Shown piece after piece: positions 42,339-51,925 of a stretch of DNA of 64,000 bases. The stretch comes from a virus: positions 38,469 through 102,468 of IMG/VR virus record IMGVR_UViG_3300028569_000018, one strand, 5' to 3'. The notes beneath the pieces are model-generated. The model worked only from the letters and a program-made list of their open reading frames with translations, was not told the DNA's origin and ran no database searches. The translations under genes and the position numbers were made by a program. Numbering within the stretch: position 1 is the first letter of the stretch; each line of letters starts with the position of its first letter.

Positions 42339-42751
42339 CAACGATTGATGATGTATTATTATTTAGGGCGAAACAAATAATTGAGCCAAATGGTATTTTA
42401 ATGCCAATTGAATTTGATTCTACTTTGCAATTTAAACCTAAACGAACTTTTTTTGTATATAATGTACCTGATTTAAATATACGAGGTAAACATGCGCATT
42501 ATAAAACAAAACAAATATTAACATGTTTGGCAGGTAAAATTACTGCAATCGTAAAAGATAGTAAAAGGGAAATGCAATATGAATTATTACCGGGAGATTC
42601 AATATATATACCAAATTTAATTTGGGATGAACAGATATATCATTCACCAGATACAGTTCTATTTTCTTTATGTAGTACATATTATAACATTAATGATTAT
42701 ATAACTGATTTCAATGCATTTACTGAAATAAAACGTAAAACTTTAATTTAA
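42335..42751 (+). CDS. WxcM/FdtA-like sugar ketoisomerase (cupin)
   Basis: 138 residues from ATG 42335 (ATGA overlap; ATG 42317 is in frame). RGKHAHYKTKQILTCLAG is the signature of FdtA/QdtA 3,4-ketoisomerases acting on dTDP-4-keto-6-deoxyhexose, and GDSIYIPNLIWDEQI the second cupin motif. Its product is the substrate for a sugar 3-aminotransferase, which is encoded at 44113. Confidence 0.85.
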   Translation: MTTIDDVLLFRAKQIIEPNGILMPIEFDSTLQFKPKRTFFVYNVPDLNIRGKHAHYKTKQILTCLAGKITAIVKDSKREMQYELLPGDSIYIPNLIWDEQIYHSPDTVLFSLCSTYYNINDYITDFNAFTEIKRKTLI

Positions 42752-42758
42752 AAATATT

Positions 42759-43409
42759 ATGAACGAATGTAAAATCCAGCATCTATCGATAGATAATTTT
42801 ATTCCGTCTGATGCATTAGTACGTGCCGCTGCAAATAGTTTTCAATCTGATATGGATTGGGTTAAGTATGATGCAAGTAACAACCAAATACAATATTGTT
42901 CCAAACTTGGTAGAGAAAATTTACCAACGGCTGCAGAACTTTGTTTAAATTATATAGCAACTAATTTCGATCCAAATAAAGCATTTAACGGATTGACGAC
43001 AAACGCATTTCCAGATTTAACTCATTATGGCGGCGGTATGATGTTAACTCCTAATTCAAATAACGAAGGAGGGTTTTTAGGAATGCATATAGATGCGGAA
43101 GTACATGGTCTACATGGTGATTGGAAACGAGAGTATAGTGCTATACTTTGTTTATCTGAAGAGTTCGATGAATCTTTTGATCTTAGGTTACATGATGGCG
43201 TAAATCACACACGCGTGCCTTATAAGTTTAATAGATTAAATGTTTTTAAGTGTAGTGAATATTCATGGCACGGATTTCCAGAAATAACGAAAGGAATGGA
43301 CCGAAAAACTTTAGGTGTTATGTTTTGGTCTAAAATGACGGAAGAAGATAAAAAGAAAGATAAAATAAAAGCTAAATTTAATAATAACTTGCAGTTTAAT
43401 ATTATTTAA
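42759..43409 (+). CDS. 2OG-Fe(II) oxygenase (prolyl hydroxylase-like)
   Basis: 216 residues. Iron site: GMHIDAEVHG (H-x-D) and YSWHGFPEI (distal His), with RKTLGVMFW carrying the 2-oxoglutarate Arg. Double-stranded beta-helix part includes YSAILCLSEEFDES. It could hydroxylate a sugar or an amino-acid side chain that then serves as glycan acceptor. Directly adjacent to the sugar genes (gap 7 and 0 bases). Confidence 0.8.
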   Translation: MNECKIQHLSIDNFIPSDALVRAAANSFQSDMDWVKYDASNNQIQYCSKLGRENLPTAAELCLNYIATNFDPNKAFNGLTTNAFPDLTHYGGGMMLTPNSNNEGGFLGMHIDAEVHGLHGDWKREYSAILCLSEEFDESFDLRLHDGVNHTRVPYKFNRLNVFKCSEYSWHGFPEITKGMDRKTLGVMFWSKMTEEDKKKDKIKAKFNNNLQFNII

Positions 43410-44129
43410 ATGAAAATTCTTATCTCAGGTGGTAATGGTAGATTTGCAAAGGAATTAATTAAACATAATACTGAACATATATTAATACCATTATCTAAAA
43501 ATGAAATGGATATTATGAATTTAATATCTATTGATAATGCTATAAAAAAATACAACCCGGATGTTTTTATTCATGCAGCTGCATTATCTCGACCGATGAA
43601 TTTACATGATTCAAACCCGGTAACCGGTATCCAATTAAACATAATAGGAACATCGAATTGTATAATATCATGTATACAAAATAACGTTAAATTTGTTTAT
43701 ATATCAACGGATTTTGTATATCCAGGCGTCGATGGAAATTATAAAGAAACCGATGGGGTATATCCTGTGAATAAATATGCCTGGTCGAAGTTAGGTGGCG
43801 AATGTGCTAGTATGATGTATGATAATTCATTAATATTACGAATGGCAATGTTAGAATATCCGTTTACGCATACTAAAGCATTTATTGATTCATTTAAAAG
43901 TTGTATATGGCAGCATGATGCCGCTAAGCTATTATATAAATTACTCGCACATGATGTTAAAGGTATTTATAATGTAGGCCTAAAAAGAAATAGTATTTAT
44001 AATTTTGTAAATCAAGAAAATATTAATATATTAGAAGAATATAAGAATGCTGCCGCCGGTGATATACCCGGTGATACCAGCATGAATACTGATAAACTAA
44101 ATAAAATGATAGATGATACAATTATTTAA
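43410..44129 (+). CDS. RmlD-like NDP-sugar 4-ketoreductase (SDR)
   Basis: 239 residues. GGNGRFAKELI is the NAD(P) loop, DVFIHAAALSRP, YISTDFVYPG and YAWSKLGGE give the Ser/Thr-Tyr-Lys catalytic set (YxxxK). Slightly shorter than RmlD (about 290). It would reduce the 4-keto group to finish the sugar. Overlaps the aminotransferase by 17 bases. Confidence 0.85.
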   Translation: MKILISGGNGRFAKELIKHNTEHILIPLSKNEMDIMNLISIDNAIKKYNPDVFIHAAALSRPMNLHDSNPVTGIQLNIIGTSNCIISCIQNNVKFVYISTDFVYPGVDGNYKETDGVYPVNKYAWSKLGGECASMMYDNSLILRMAMLEYPFTHTKAFIDSFKSCIWQHDAAKLLYKLLAHDVKGIYNVGLKRNSIYNFVNQENINILEEYKNAAAGDIPGDTSMNTDKLNKMIDDTII

Positions 44130-45045
44130 CATACCGAACTATACTATTGATACCAGTCAATATTCTCACTTCTTACATGGTAAGAATGTGACTGAATTTG
44201 AAAATAGATTCGCTGAATATGTAGGAGCTAAGTATGCATGTGCAGTAAATAGTGCTACGAATGCAATATTTTTAATATTTTTAGGTAAGAAAACGGTAGT
44301 GGACGTACCAGCAATGATTCCCCCGGTAGTACTTAATGCATTGATAACATCGGGAAACAGAATACGATTTACGGATAACATCGGTTGGATAGGTGATTCA
44401 TATTTGTTACATGATTTTGGTGGATATAACGTTATAGATTCGGCCCAGAAGGTAGCTAAAAATCAATTTGATACAGAAGCCCGACCTGATGACTTAATGT
44501 TTTTTAGTTTCTACCCGACAAAACCAGTAGGTAGTTGCGACGGTGGTATGATAGTTAGTAATGATAAGGATAAGATTGATTATTTACGTACATTATCATT
44601 TAACGGAATGTCATATTCTGAAAATAATTGGGATAGAAAAATAGCATTGCCCGGTTATAAATTCTATATGAATAGTATACAGGCTGATATAGCTGAGCGT
44701 AATTTATCAAAATTAGAAGCTAAGAAGAGTAAATTACAGCTTATACGTGAATACTATAATGATAAATTTGAACTTAATAATACGAGCGACCATTTATACA
44801 CGGTAACTACTAAACTACAAAATACGGAGTTCATAGCAAAAGCTAAAGAATTAGATATATCGTGCGGTATTCATTACCCATCGCAAGCAATTAATCCGGT
44901 GTACACACCATATGTAGCCGCGGCCACTGATTGTTCAAAATCTAATTTTACTGCGGAGCGAATTGTATCAATACCATTTCATGAAAATCTAGATTTTGCT
45001 GATGTCAGAAAAGTCGTTGATGCGGTAAATAATATGTCAATATGA
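44113..45045 (+). CDS. DegT/DnrJ/EryC1 sugar aminotransferase
   Basis: 310 residues, PLP-dependent. Start region YSHFLHGKNVTEFENRFAEY, CAVNSATNAIFL and the PLP-lysine block FFSFYPTKPVGSCDGGM are all readable. The fold is slightly short compared with 370-residue relatives, partly from a reduced middle. With the FdtA-like isomerase it points to a 3-amino-3,6-dideoxyhexose. Confidence 0.85.
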   Translation: MIQLFNIPNYTIDTSQYSHFLHGKNVTEFENRFAEYVGAKYACAVNSATNAIFLIFLGKKTVVDVPAMIPPVVLNALITSGNRIRFTDNIGWIGDSYLLHDFGGYNVIDSAQKVAKNQFDTEARPDDLMFFSFYPTKPVGSCDGGMIVSNDKDKIDYLRTLSFNGMSYSENNWDRKIALPGYKFYMNSIQADIAERNLSKLEAKKSKLQLIREYYNDKFELNNTSDHLYTVTTKLQNTEFIAKAKELDISCGIHYPSQAINPVYTPYVAAATDCSKSNFTAERIVSIPFHENLDFADVRKVVDAVNNMSI

Positions 45046-45082
45046 TTAATTTTACACGTCAACTTAAAATTTTTACTGCGGT

Positions 45083-45772
45083 ATGAGAAGCTATAAAGAG
45101 TCTATGCTAAAAAAACATCGAGGTACCACACAAAAGTCGGAAATTTATTATGATGCGTATTCACACATGTTTTCTAGATTCAATATCTTAGATAAACTAA
45201 CGATATTAGAAATAGGAGTCCGAGATGGTGGTGGTTTGTATACATTAAAAGAACATTTTCCTAATGCTATAATAGTTGGATTAGATATCGATACGGGGTG
45301 TAAACAATGGGAAGATATAAGTAAAAATATACACGTACGTATAGGCGACCAGTCCGTTCAAAGTACATTACAGGATATAATTAATGAATTTACTAGGTTT
45401 GATATTATCATCGATGATGGGAGTCACGTATGTGCACATCAAATTAAAAGTTTTGAATTTTTATTCACAAATTTGAATCCGGCCGGTACTTATGTTATTG
45501 AAGACCTACATACTTCTTACTGGAAAGGTTTTAACGATGATAATATTTTATCAATTGATTATTTTAAAGAATTATGCACAATACCCACCGCGCGCTGGGC
45601 ACGTAATACTAATAGAACATCGGTGCCCGCGATGTTATCATTAAATAATATTGAAAGTAAAATAGAGTCGATACATTTTTATGATTCTATTTGTTTTATA
45701 AATAAAATTAAACATGATATAGATTTAAGTATGTTGATATCTAATTACAAACAATATTTCATTACCCAATAA
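45083..45772 (+). CDS. O-methyltransferase (TylF/CmcI-like)
   Basis: 229 residues. ILEIGVRDGGGLYTL is the SAM loop, DIIIDDGSHVCAHQI the metal/DDGSH catalytic region and GTYVIEDLHTSYW the following strand, as in macrocin O-methyltransferase and relatives. Probably methylates a sugar hydroxyl. Confidence 0.85.
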   Translation: MRSYKESMLKKHRGTTQKSEIYYDAYSHMFSRFNILDKLTILEIGVRDGGGLYTLKEHFPNAIIVGLDIDTGCKQWEDISKNIHVRIGDQSVQSTLQDIINEFTRFDIIIDDGSHVCAHQIKSFEFLFTNLNPAGTYVIEDLHTSYWKGFNDDNILSIDYFKELCTIPTARWARNTNRTSVPAMLSLNNIESKIESIHFYDSICFINKIKHDIDLSMLISNYKQYFITQ

Positions 45773-45775
45773 CCT

Positions 45776-46624
45776 ATGAAGAAATTAGCTATCGTAGCAA
45801 TTGGTTGGCACTATCCATCCGCGTTCTATGAAGTAATGGCACAACAGGAACTGCCTGCGGGTTGGGGGTATGAGCTGTTCGTTATCGGACATAGAGACCC
45901 GAAGTATGCAATTGGAGAGAAGCGTATCGCACCATCTGATGATTTACTAAATTATCTAGATTATAAACTATATGAAAAACCGGTTACACTCGAATTTCTA
46001 GAAGCTTTGCACTGGACATATGTATCAGGAGTCAGCGGCTGCGAATGGCAAGGGGCAAATTTATGGCTAGAAAAATATAATCATACGGAATATGATACGA
46101 TTGTATTCTGTGGCGACGATGCGTTAGTGATATCAAATAATCTATGTGCTGATGTATTGAATGGTAAATGTACTTTGTACAATAACATAAAGCGAGGTGA
46201 TAAATGGGTCGTAGGAATTACGGAAGATACTAATGATTGGCTAGTCGTGTCAAATGCGAGACAGCCCCGCGGGCTTTGTATTAGGGGTTCGTTTGAGTTT
46301 TTCAAGAGTGAATTGATTACCGCCATAGGTGGTAAATTCGATTTATCGACAGTTACATTAGATAGACGTACCGAGACATCGACTCCGACTGACTACAATA
46401 CATTAGTTAATTGGAATAACCATCTCGGACCGTTTATTCAAAAAATGATTGAGTTGGGGTTGTATGACAAAATAAGGTTCTTATCAGATAACTATAGAGC
46501 TAGTGATTACATAGTTGAATGTGAGCGCGGTTTGTTATCTAATATGCGAACATTGGCATCGGATTACATAGATAAAATTAATGAATTACATAATTTAGGC
46601 AAATTTAATCGATTTATATCATGA
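45776..46624 (+). CDS. Probable GT-A glycosyltransferase
   Basis: 282 residues. DTIVFCGDDALVI holds a D-D metal site and LVVSNARQPRGLCIRGSFEF a possible acceptor loop. Family not pinned down. Overlaps the next gene by ATGA. Confidence 0.6.
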   Translation: MKKLAIVAIGWHYPSAFYEVMAQQELPAGWGYELFVIGHRDPKYAIGEKRIAPSDDLLNYLDYKLYEKPVTLEFLEALHWTYVSGVSGCEWQGANLWLEKYNHTEYDTIVFCGDDALVISNNLCADVLNGKCTLYNNIKRGDKWVVGITEDTNDWLVVSNARQPRGLCIRGSFEFFKSELITAIGGKFDLSTVTLDRRTETSTPTDYNTLVNWNNHLGPFIQKMIELGLYDKIRFLSDNYRASDYIVECERGLLSNMRTLASDYIDKINELHNLGKFNRFIS

Positions 46625-47367
46625 AGAACATAGTATTTATTCCGGCGGTTGTTATACCAGGTATGGAAACCCGGTCGGCCTCCTATGAATGGGGTATAAA
46701 GAGTTGGAAAGTTTGGTGTGACAAAAATGATTGTGAGCTATTTATACTCTCTGAATTGCTGTGTCCGGTTGAAACGATGAAAATAACGTGGCAACGATAT
46801 TATGTATTCGATTTGCTAGAAGCTTCAGGCATAGACTATGCGCAGGTACTGATGGTAGATGCTGATACAGTAATTCATCCGGACTGTCCTAATTTCTTTA
46901 ATTTAACTGATAATAAATTTACGGGGGTTGCGGTCGATGGTAGCTATGATTGGTTATTTCGTAGTATGGAAAATTATTCTAAACATTTATTTAATGATAA
47001 ATGGTTTAACTTCTGGGAGTATTATCAGGGCGGGTTTCAAATAGTAAACGTCGCACATAAACCATTCTATAAGAGCATACTTAATTTTTATATAGAGAAT
47101 AAACCGTTAATCGACCAATTACAAACATTTCATGTAGGGACCGACCAACCGGTTGTAAATTTTTTACTTCGTGAACATAACATAGATTTAAAGTTATTAG
47201 ATTGGACGTTCAGTATGTCAGATATTGCCAATAAGGAACTTTTAGATGATGAATTAACTTTTACATCCATACCCGGAGTATATCAATTTAATGCTATACC
47301 GAATAACGTAAATAACATGTTGACCCATAAATTTATGGAGGCGGCATACAAAAAATTGTATTTATGA
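46621..47367 (+). CDS. GT-A glycosyltransferase, paralogue 1
   Basis: 248 residues. VLMVDADTVIHPDCPNFF carries the DxD metal site; YYQGGFQIVNVAH and GTDQPVVNFLL are GT8/GT34-like blocks. The next gene has the same layout (KINWQRW, DQPVLNYFL), so the two are tandem paralogues. Confidence 0.75.
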   Translation: MKNIVFIPAVVIPGMETRSASYEWGIKSWKVWCDKNDCELFILSELLCPVETMKITWQRYYVFDLLEASGIDYAQVLMVDADTVIHPDCPNFFNLTDNKFTGVAVDGSYDWLFRSMENYSKHLFNDKWFNFWEYYQGGFQIVNVAHKPFYKSILNFYIENKPLIDQLQTFHVGTDQPVVNFLLREHNIDLKLLDWTFSMSDIANKELLDDELTFTSIPGVYQFNAIPNNVNNMLTHKFMEAAYKKLYL

Positions 47368-48167
47368 ACATAGTGTTTTGGATAGGTGTTAAATCACCTA
47401 ATATCGATATGGTTAACGCCCGTGGATATGGTGATTATTCATGGATGGAATACTCTAGAAAAACTTGGGAATATTGGTGCGGTAAAAATAATTGCCTATT
47501 CGTTCCATACGAGCAGACGTCTGATGAAAATCATTCTAAGATAAAGATTAATTGGCAACGGTGGTTTGATGTATTTGATTATATAAAATCTAAAGGTATT
47601 ACCGATTATGACCAGATATTATTGGTTGATGCCAGTATAATGGTAAAATGGGACGCACCTAATATGTTCGATATATCAGAGCATAAATTTTGTGCGCTGA
47701 CAGGTACTGAGAATTTAGCGTGGACGATGAAGAGTAAGGACGGGTATCTAGATTTATTCCCGAATACGCGATTCAGGGTCATCGACTACTTCGCATCAGG
47801 TTTTTGTATCTTTAATAAAGACCATGAACCGTTTTTAAAGAAATTCAAAGATTTCTACTATAACAATATTGATGCTATACTAGATAAGGAGGACGTGACA
47901 ATTAAGCGCGGGCGTGACCAACCGGTATTAAATTATTTTCTTCGAAGTGAACATGTTGAATTCAAGATGTTACCAATTGTATACGGTGTAAATCACATGT
48001 ATAGGCGACAGGTTTTAGGTCATAATTGGCAATTGAATATCGACACTACACCGTTTTTTATAAAGTACTTTTACACGTGGATTTATAGCGGGTGGAGTGA
48101 CAGAGGTAACACTAGAACACAATTAATGAAGCAGACTTGGGATGCCGTAAAACATAACTACATATGA
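47364..48167 (+). CDS. GT-A glycosyltransferase, paralogue 2
   Basis: 267 residues. Matches its upstream neighbour in SRKTWEYWCGKNNC, NWQRWFDVFD and RDQPVLNYFLR, but the metal site reads LLVDASIM (D-A-S in place of D-A-D). The loss of the second Asp suggests altered metal use or lower activity. ATGA overlaps on both sides. Confidence 0.7.
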   Translation: MNIVFWIGVKSPNIDMVNARGYGDYSWMEYSRKTWEYWCGKNNCLFVPYEQTSDENHSKIKINWQRWFDVFDYIKSKGITDYDQILLVDASIMVKWDAPNMFDISEHKFCALTGTENLAWTMKSKDGYLDLFPNTRFRVIDYFASGFCIFNKDHEPFLKKFKDFYYNNIDAILDKEDVTIKRGRDQPVLNYFLRSEHVEFKMLPIVYGVNHMYRRQVLGHNWQLNIDTTPFFIKYFYTWIYSGWSDRGNTRTQLMKQTWDAVKHNYI

Positions 48168-49120
48168 AAACTAAATTTGCAATAGGATGTCTGATTCAAT
48201 GGTATGAAGTAGAAATTGTACATGAGTACATATCAACACTGTACGCAGCAATCAAAAAATACGGTTCATCCGACGTACATATTGATATCGTAGTAAACAC
48301 AGGTCAAACTCTAGAACATTGTAGTACTGACTTGCCGAGTATAATCGAAAAGATTAATAGAGCAATTCATCAGAGCCTTAACTTGAGCCCCCACCTACGC
48401 GTTAGATGGCTTAGTGATTCTGAGTATACGATTGCGTTGTATCGACGAGAGTTTAACAATGAATGGTGCGATAAGGCAGACGTGCTGGTATGGGGAGAGA
48501 CCGATATGCTGGTTCCGAAGGATATGTTTGTACTTTTGGATTCGCTTCACGTATCACAATCAAGTACACACCCGAAATATATAGCTACATTTGGTATATG
48601 TAAAATGTGGGATACCTCGTGGAAGCCATTAGAACACGTTGAGTTCACTGACAAACCGTTTATTGAAAATGATTATGTTAATTGGTGGTCGTTAAAGTAT
48701 ACGATGTCAGCCGAGGAGATGCATAAATTTAATGATGCTGTAGAAATACCTGAGGTGCGAATCCTGCCGAAGCATAAGTTTAATGGGTGCGGGCTAGTTA
48801 TATCATCAGAAGTCATTAAAGCAGGAGTTAATATTCCACAATCAGTCTTTTTTGTGCACGAAGATACGTCGCTATTGATAATGTTAGATAAGATTCTAGG
48901 TAATATACCGCAATATCACATTAGCAATATACTTTTAGTACATAACCGTAATCATCCTAAGAAGCGAATGTATGTAAAAGATGAGAGCGGTGATACACTT
49001 AATGAAAAGCGTAGAAGTAATGATTGGTATAAATTAGCTAATCAATATTCAGAACAGAATTGCTATAATCTATTTAATACTAATTACAAATCTAAAACCT
49101 GGAAAGACGTATGGAAATAG
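48164..49120 (+). CDS. Probable GT-A glycosyltransferase
   Basis: 318 residues. VLVWGETDMLVPKDMF has an E-x-D metal site and FFVHEDTSLLIMLDK a later acidic pair. N-terminus FAIGCLIQWYEVEIVHEYI. Family uncertain; placement supports the call. Confidence 0.6.
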   Translation: MKTKFAIGCLIQWYEVEIVHEYISTLYAAIKKYGSSDVHIDIVVNTGQTLEHCSTDLPSIIEKINRAIHQSLNLSPHLRVRWLSDSEYTIALYRREFNNEWCDKADVLVWGETDMLVPKDMFVLLDSLHVSQSSTHPKYIATFGICKMWDTSWKPLEHVEFTDKPFIENDYVNWWSLKYTMSAEEMHKFNDAVEIPEVRILPKHKFNGCGLVISSEVIKAGVNIPQSVFFVHEDTSLLIMLDKILGNIPQYHISNILLVHNRNHPKKRMYVKDESGDTLNEKRRSNDWYKLANQYSEQNCYNLFNTNYKSKTWKDVWK

Positions 49121-50022
49121 CTTTTTTTACTGAGATGCTTTTTGACAGAAAGATTTCTAGAAACGACCCAAATTTACGGACAGAGTTCGCGTGGATGGTT
49201 GCATTAGATGCACATCATTATAATTTATCAACGTGTCCGGAGAAGGAATATGATTTGGGTATTCTTATTTTACCAAAGAAATTATCTACGTTTGATTTCG
49301 CGATATTTAGACAATACTGCAACTGTAAGAAAATAGCAGTGATGCAGGAAGGTCCGAATTGGTACTGGCAGGATTATGATTTAGCTAAACAAATTTGGTA
49401 TTTCAATACACTATCAGAGTCGGATATTCTTTTTGTACATAACGAATCAGATAAACAATACTATAAAGGTCTCACATCGCACGGAGACGTTCGAGTGCTA
49501 CCATCATTAATGATTGAAGAATCAATTGGCCCGTTAACTGACGAACATAGAAGTGGTGTGATGATAGGTGGTAATTTCTGTTCGTGGTATGGTGGATTCG
49601 ATAGTTTTATTGTCGCACAGGAATTTAAAGAAGCGATATCAGCGCCATCAATGGGAAGAAGAGTCGAAGGTGAAGAACAATTAATTCAACACTTACCATA
49701 TCTAACTTGGAAAGATTGGATGCACCAATTGAATAAAGTAAAGTATGGTATACATCTAATGCGAACACATGCCGCGGGAACGTTTGCGTTGAATTGTGCA
49801 TATTTAGGAATTCCGTGCATAGGTTATCGCGGCTTGGATACACAGCAAATATTGCACCCAGACCTAACAGTCGAAGTAGGTGATTTAGTGTCTGCGAGAA
49901 AATTAGCTCAGAAGCTTATGACAGATGAAGAATTTTACTTATATTGTAGTATAGGAGCTAAAGAACGATATCAATCCAATTATACAGAAGAAGAATTTAA
50001 AAAGAAGTTTTATGCAAATTAG
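49111..50022 (+). CDS. GT-B glycosyltransferase
   Basis: 303 residues. HLMRTHAAGTFALNCAYLG then IPCIGYRG is the donor-site block of GT-B enzymes; SDILFVHNESD marks the domain hinge. Overlaps both neighbours by 10-11 bases. Confidence 0.7.
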   Translation: MEIAFFTEMLFDRKISRNDPNLRTEFAWMVALDAHHYNLSTCPEKEYDLGILILPKKLSTFDFAIFRQYCNCKKIAVMQEGPNWYWQDYDLAKQIWYFNTLSESDILFVHNESDKQYYKGLTSHGDVRVLPSLMIEESIGPLTDEHRSGVMIGGNFCSWYGGFDSFIVAQEFKEAISAPSMGRRVEGEEQLIQHLPYLTWKDWMHQLNKVKYGIHLMRTHAAGTFALNCAYLGIPCIGYRGLDTQQILHPDLTVEVGDLVSARKLAQKLMTDEEFYLYCSIGAKERYQSNYTEEEFKKKFYAN

Positions 50023-51232
50023 TTTTATCATTCCGACCAGGAACAACCTAAAGTATCTCAGATGGGCATATAATGCTATTAGAGATAATCAAGGCGAACA
50101 TATAGTAGAACTTTGTGTAGCAGATGATGCATCCACAGACGGTACATGGGAATGGTGTCAGGATAGAATGGTTAATGATACTCATTTCAAAGCAATAAGA
50201 AATGAAGGGCCTGAAAGATTAGGTCATACAATATTATATGACAAGCTCGTTAACGAAGTAGCTACGAATGATATCTGCATGATATATCACGCGGATATGT
50301 ACCTATGTCCCGGTGCACTAGATGACATAGAAAAATATGTTGATAAGAAAACGATTGTATCACTAACTAGAATTGAACCGCCACTTCACCCCGATGGACC
50401 TGAGAAAGTATTAGCTGATTGGGGCGTAGAACCTGAACAATTCAATGAGAGAGCATTCTTACAATGGTTCACTTCACCAGAAGCGGATGGTTATAAACCA
50501 AAACATAAATGGCCGACAGCCGGGATATTCGCTCCATGGGCATTTTATAAAAGTGATTTCCAGGAGATAGGTGGTCATGACCCGTTGTATGCCCCGCAAT
50601 CAAAAGAAGATTCTGATATCTTCAACAGGTTTATGCTTAATGGTGTGAACTTTGTACAAACTTGGCAGGGTTGTGTGTATCATATGACTTGCCGCGGTAG
50701 TAGATTTAACCCTACGCTGACTACACCAGGTACGAATAGTAAGGAATGGGAAGAACAAAATCAAAAAAGTACTAAGAACTTTATTCGTAAGTGGGGCAGC
50801 TTTGTAAAGCATGATGCTATGATGCAACCTATTGTACCGCATAAGTATAATATTGCGTTTGTAGTAAATAATTCTGACATTCAATCACTTCAAGTATTGG
50901 AACCATGGTGCGATAGATTGTATTTAGACAATGATATGGATTCTGATGTCATTCATTATATAGAATCTGAACAGCATAATACTAAGTTTGATTTGACAAA
51001 GCGTATATTCATGCAGAGAAATAATGAACCATATGCTGAGAATGATATCGTGGTAGAATTTGATTTACGGAAATTTAGTCAATTATCATTTAATACAATA
51101 CAGGAATTACCGGTGCTTCTAGCACAAATACCAGAACCGGGAGTATATGAACTTGACATATTTAAGATTACAGTAAATCTAATAGAGCCATTAGAGAATA
51201 CATTAATCAAAATACAAACACAATACAACTAA
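50012..51232 (+). CDS. GT2 glycosyltransferase with C-terminal extension
   Basis: 406 residues. ISFIIPTRNNLKYLRWAYN, VADDASTDGTWEW and IYHADMYLCPGALDDIE (DxD-like HAD) form the GT2 domain, with KEDSDIFNRF as the later ED motif. About 120 residues after it form an extra beta-rich domain. Last of the cluster's transferases; one-base overlap with the next gene. Confidence 0.88.
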   Translation: MQISFIIPTRNNLKYLRWAYNAIRDNQGEHIVELCVADDASTDGTWEWCQDRMVNDTHFKAIRNEGPERLGHTILYDKLVNEVATNDICMIYHADMYLCPGALDDIEKYVDKKTIVSLTRIEPPLHPDGPEKVLADWGVEPEQFNERAFLQWFTSPEADGYKPKHKWPTAGIFAPWAFYKSDFQEIGGHDPLYAPQSKEDSDIFNRFMLNGVNFVQTWQGCVYHMTCRGSRFNPTLTTPGTNSKEWEEQNQKSTKNFIRKWGSFVKHDAMMQPIVPHKYNIAFVVNNSDIQSLQVLEPWCDRLYLDNDMDSDVIHYIESEQHNTKFDLTKRIFMQRNNEPYAENDIVVEFDLRKFSQLSFNTIQELPVLLAQIPEPGVYELDIFKITVNLIEPLENTLIKIQTQYN

Positions 51233-51471
51233 TGAAATATTACATAACTCTTCCGGGCGACAAACCTAGTGCAATCGCATCAACTAATAATATCTTGGGC
51301 GAAACTAGCTTTGACAATTTCTGGGGAGAAAATGGTTTCCGGGCATTACGTAATATAATTAGTAAATACCCGGAAGTACTTGAAGATATTAAGATATTCG
51401 ATGATTTTAAGAAACAGTATTCTGTTGAAGAATTCTTGGATACTATTAAAGGAAAGAAATTAATATACTAG
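51232..51471 (+). CDS. Small hypothetical protein
   Basis: 79 residues, beginning MKYYITLPGDKPSAIASTNN, helical C-terminus. Resembles small phage proteins that follow glycosyltransferases; function unknown. Confidence 0.6.
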   Translation: MKYYITLPGDKPSAIASTNNILGETSFDNFWGENGFRALRNIISKYPEVLEDIKIFDDFKKQYSVEEFLDTIKGKKLIY

Positions 51472-51475
51472 ATTA

Positions 51476-51835
51476 ATGCTAAACTTGTATGAATGGACAT
51501 GTAGAGAGTATGATGATTGTGTAACTACTCCTGACGATGCTAAACGAATGTTGTTCACGTGTCTAGAATTAACTAAACATGATGGTGATTGTACCAATCA
51601 AAACTATACATGTTCATTATGCTTAGTCGATTGTATATTGAATGAGTATTATACGTATATGCGAGTTTTTATTGCTCTTAAGGAAATTCAACCAGATTTG
51701 GTTGAGCTACACTTAGATAGTAACAATCATGCATGGGTAGTGTTTGAAAATGGTGAAGAAATGACGACGTCTGAATTCATTGCTAACTCGCCGACCAAAC
51801 TACTATTGAAGAAATATGAAACTAACAAATTTTAA
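51476..51835 (+). CDS. Cys-rich hypothetical protein
   Basis: 119 residues with a Cys cluster (CLELTKHDGDC, CSLCLVDC) that could bind zinc, then a helix-sheet part (LKEIQPDLVELHLDSNNHAW). Not recognised. Confidence 0.6.
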   Translation: MLNLYEWTCREYDDCVTTPDDAKRMLFTCLELTKHDGDCTNQNYTCSLCLVDCILNEYYTYMRVFIALKEIQPDLVELHLDSNNHAWVVFENGEEMTTSEFIANSPTKLLLKKYETNKF

Positions 51836-51844
51836 TTCGAACAA

Positions 51845-51925
51845 ATGTATACAAGCACCGCAACCATAGAAACTAGCTCTATCACATTCTTAGACCATCA
51901 AATTCTTATTTGTTATGGAGTCTAA
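51845..51925 (+). CDS. Possible 26-residue ORF
   Basis: ATG 51845 reads MYTSTATIETSSITFLDHQI... to a stop at 51925, overlapping the next gene by 11 bases. The spacing fits, but there is no other support. Confidence 0.25.
   Translation: MYTSTATIETSSITFLDHQILICYGV

Noticed and set aside
33689-51232. Glycan cluster as a capsule operon from contaminating bacterial DNA
   Set aside because: Promoters, lack of Shine-Dalgarno sites, tight overlaps and HEG insertion are the same as in the replication genes on both sides, and no flippase, polymerase or export genes are present.
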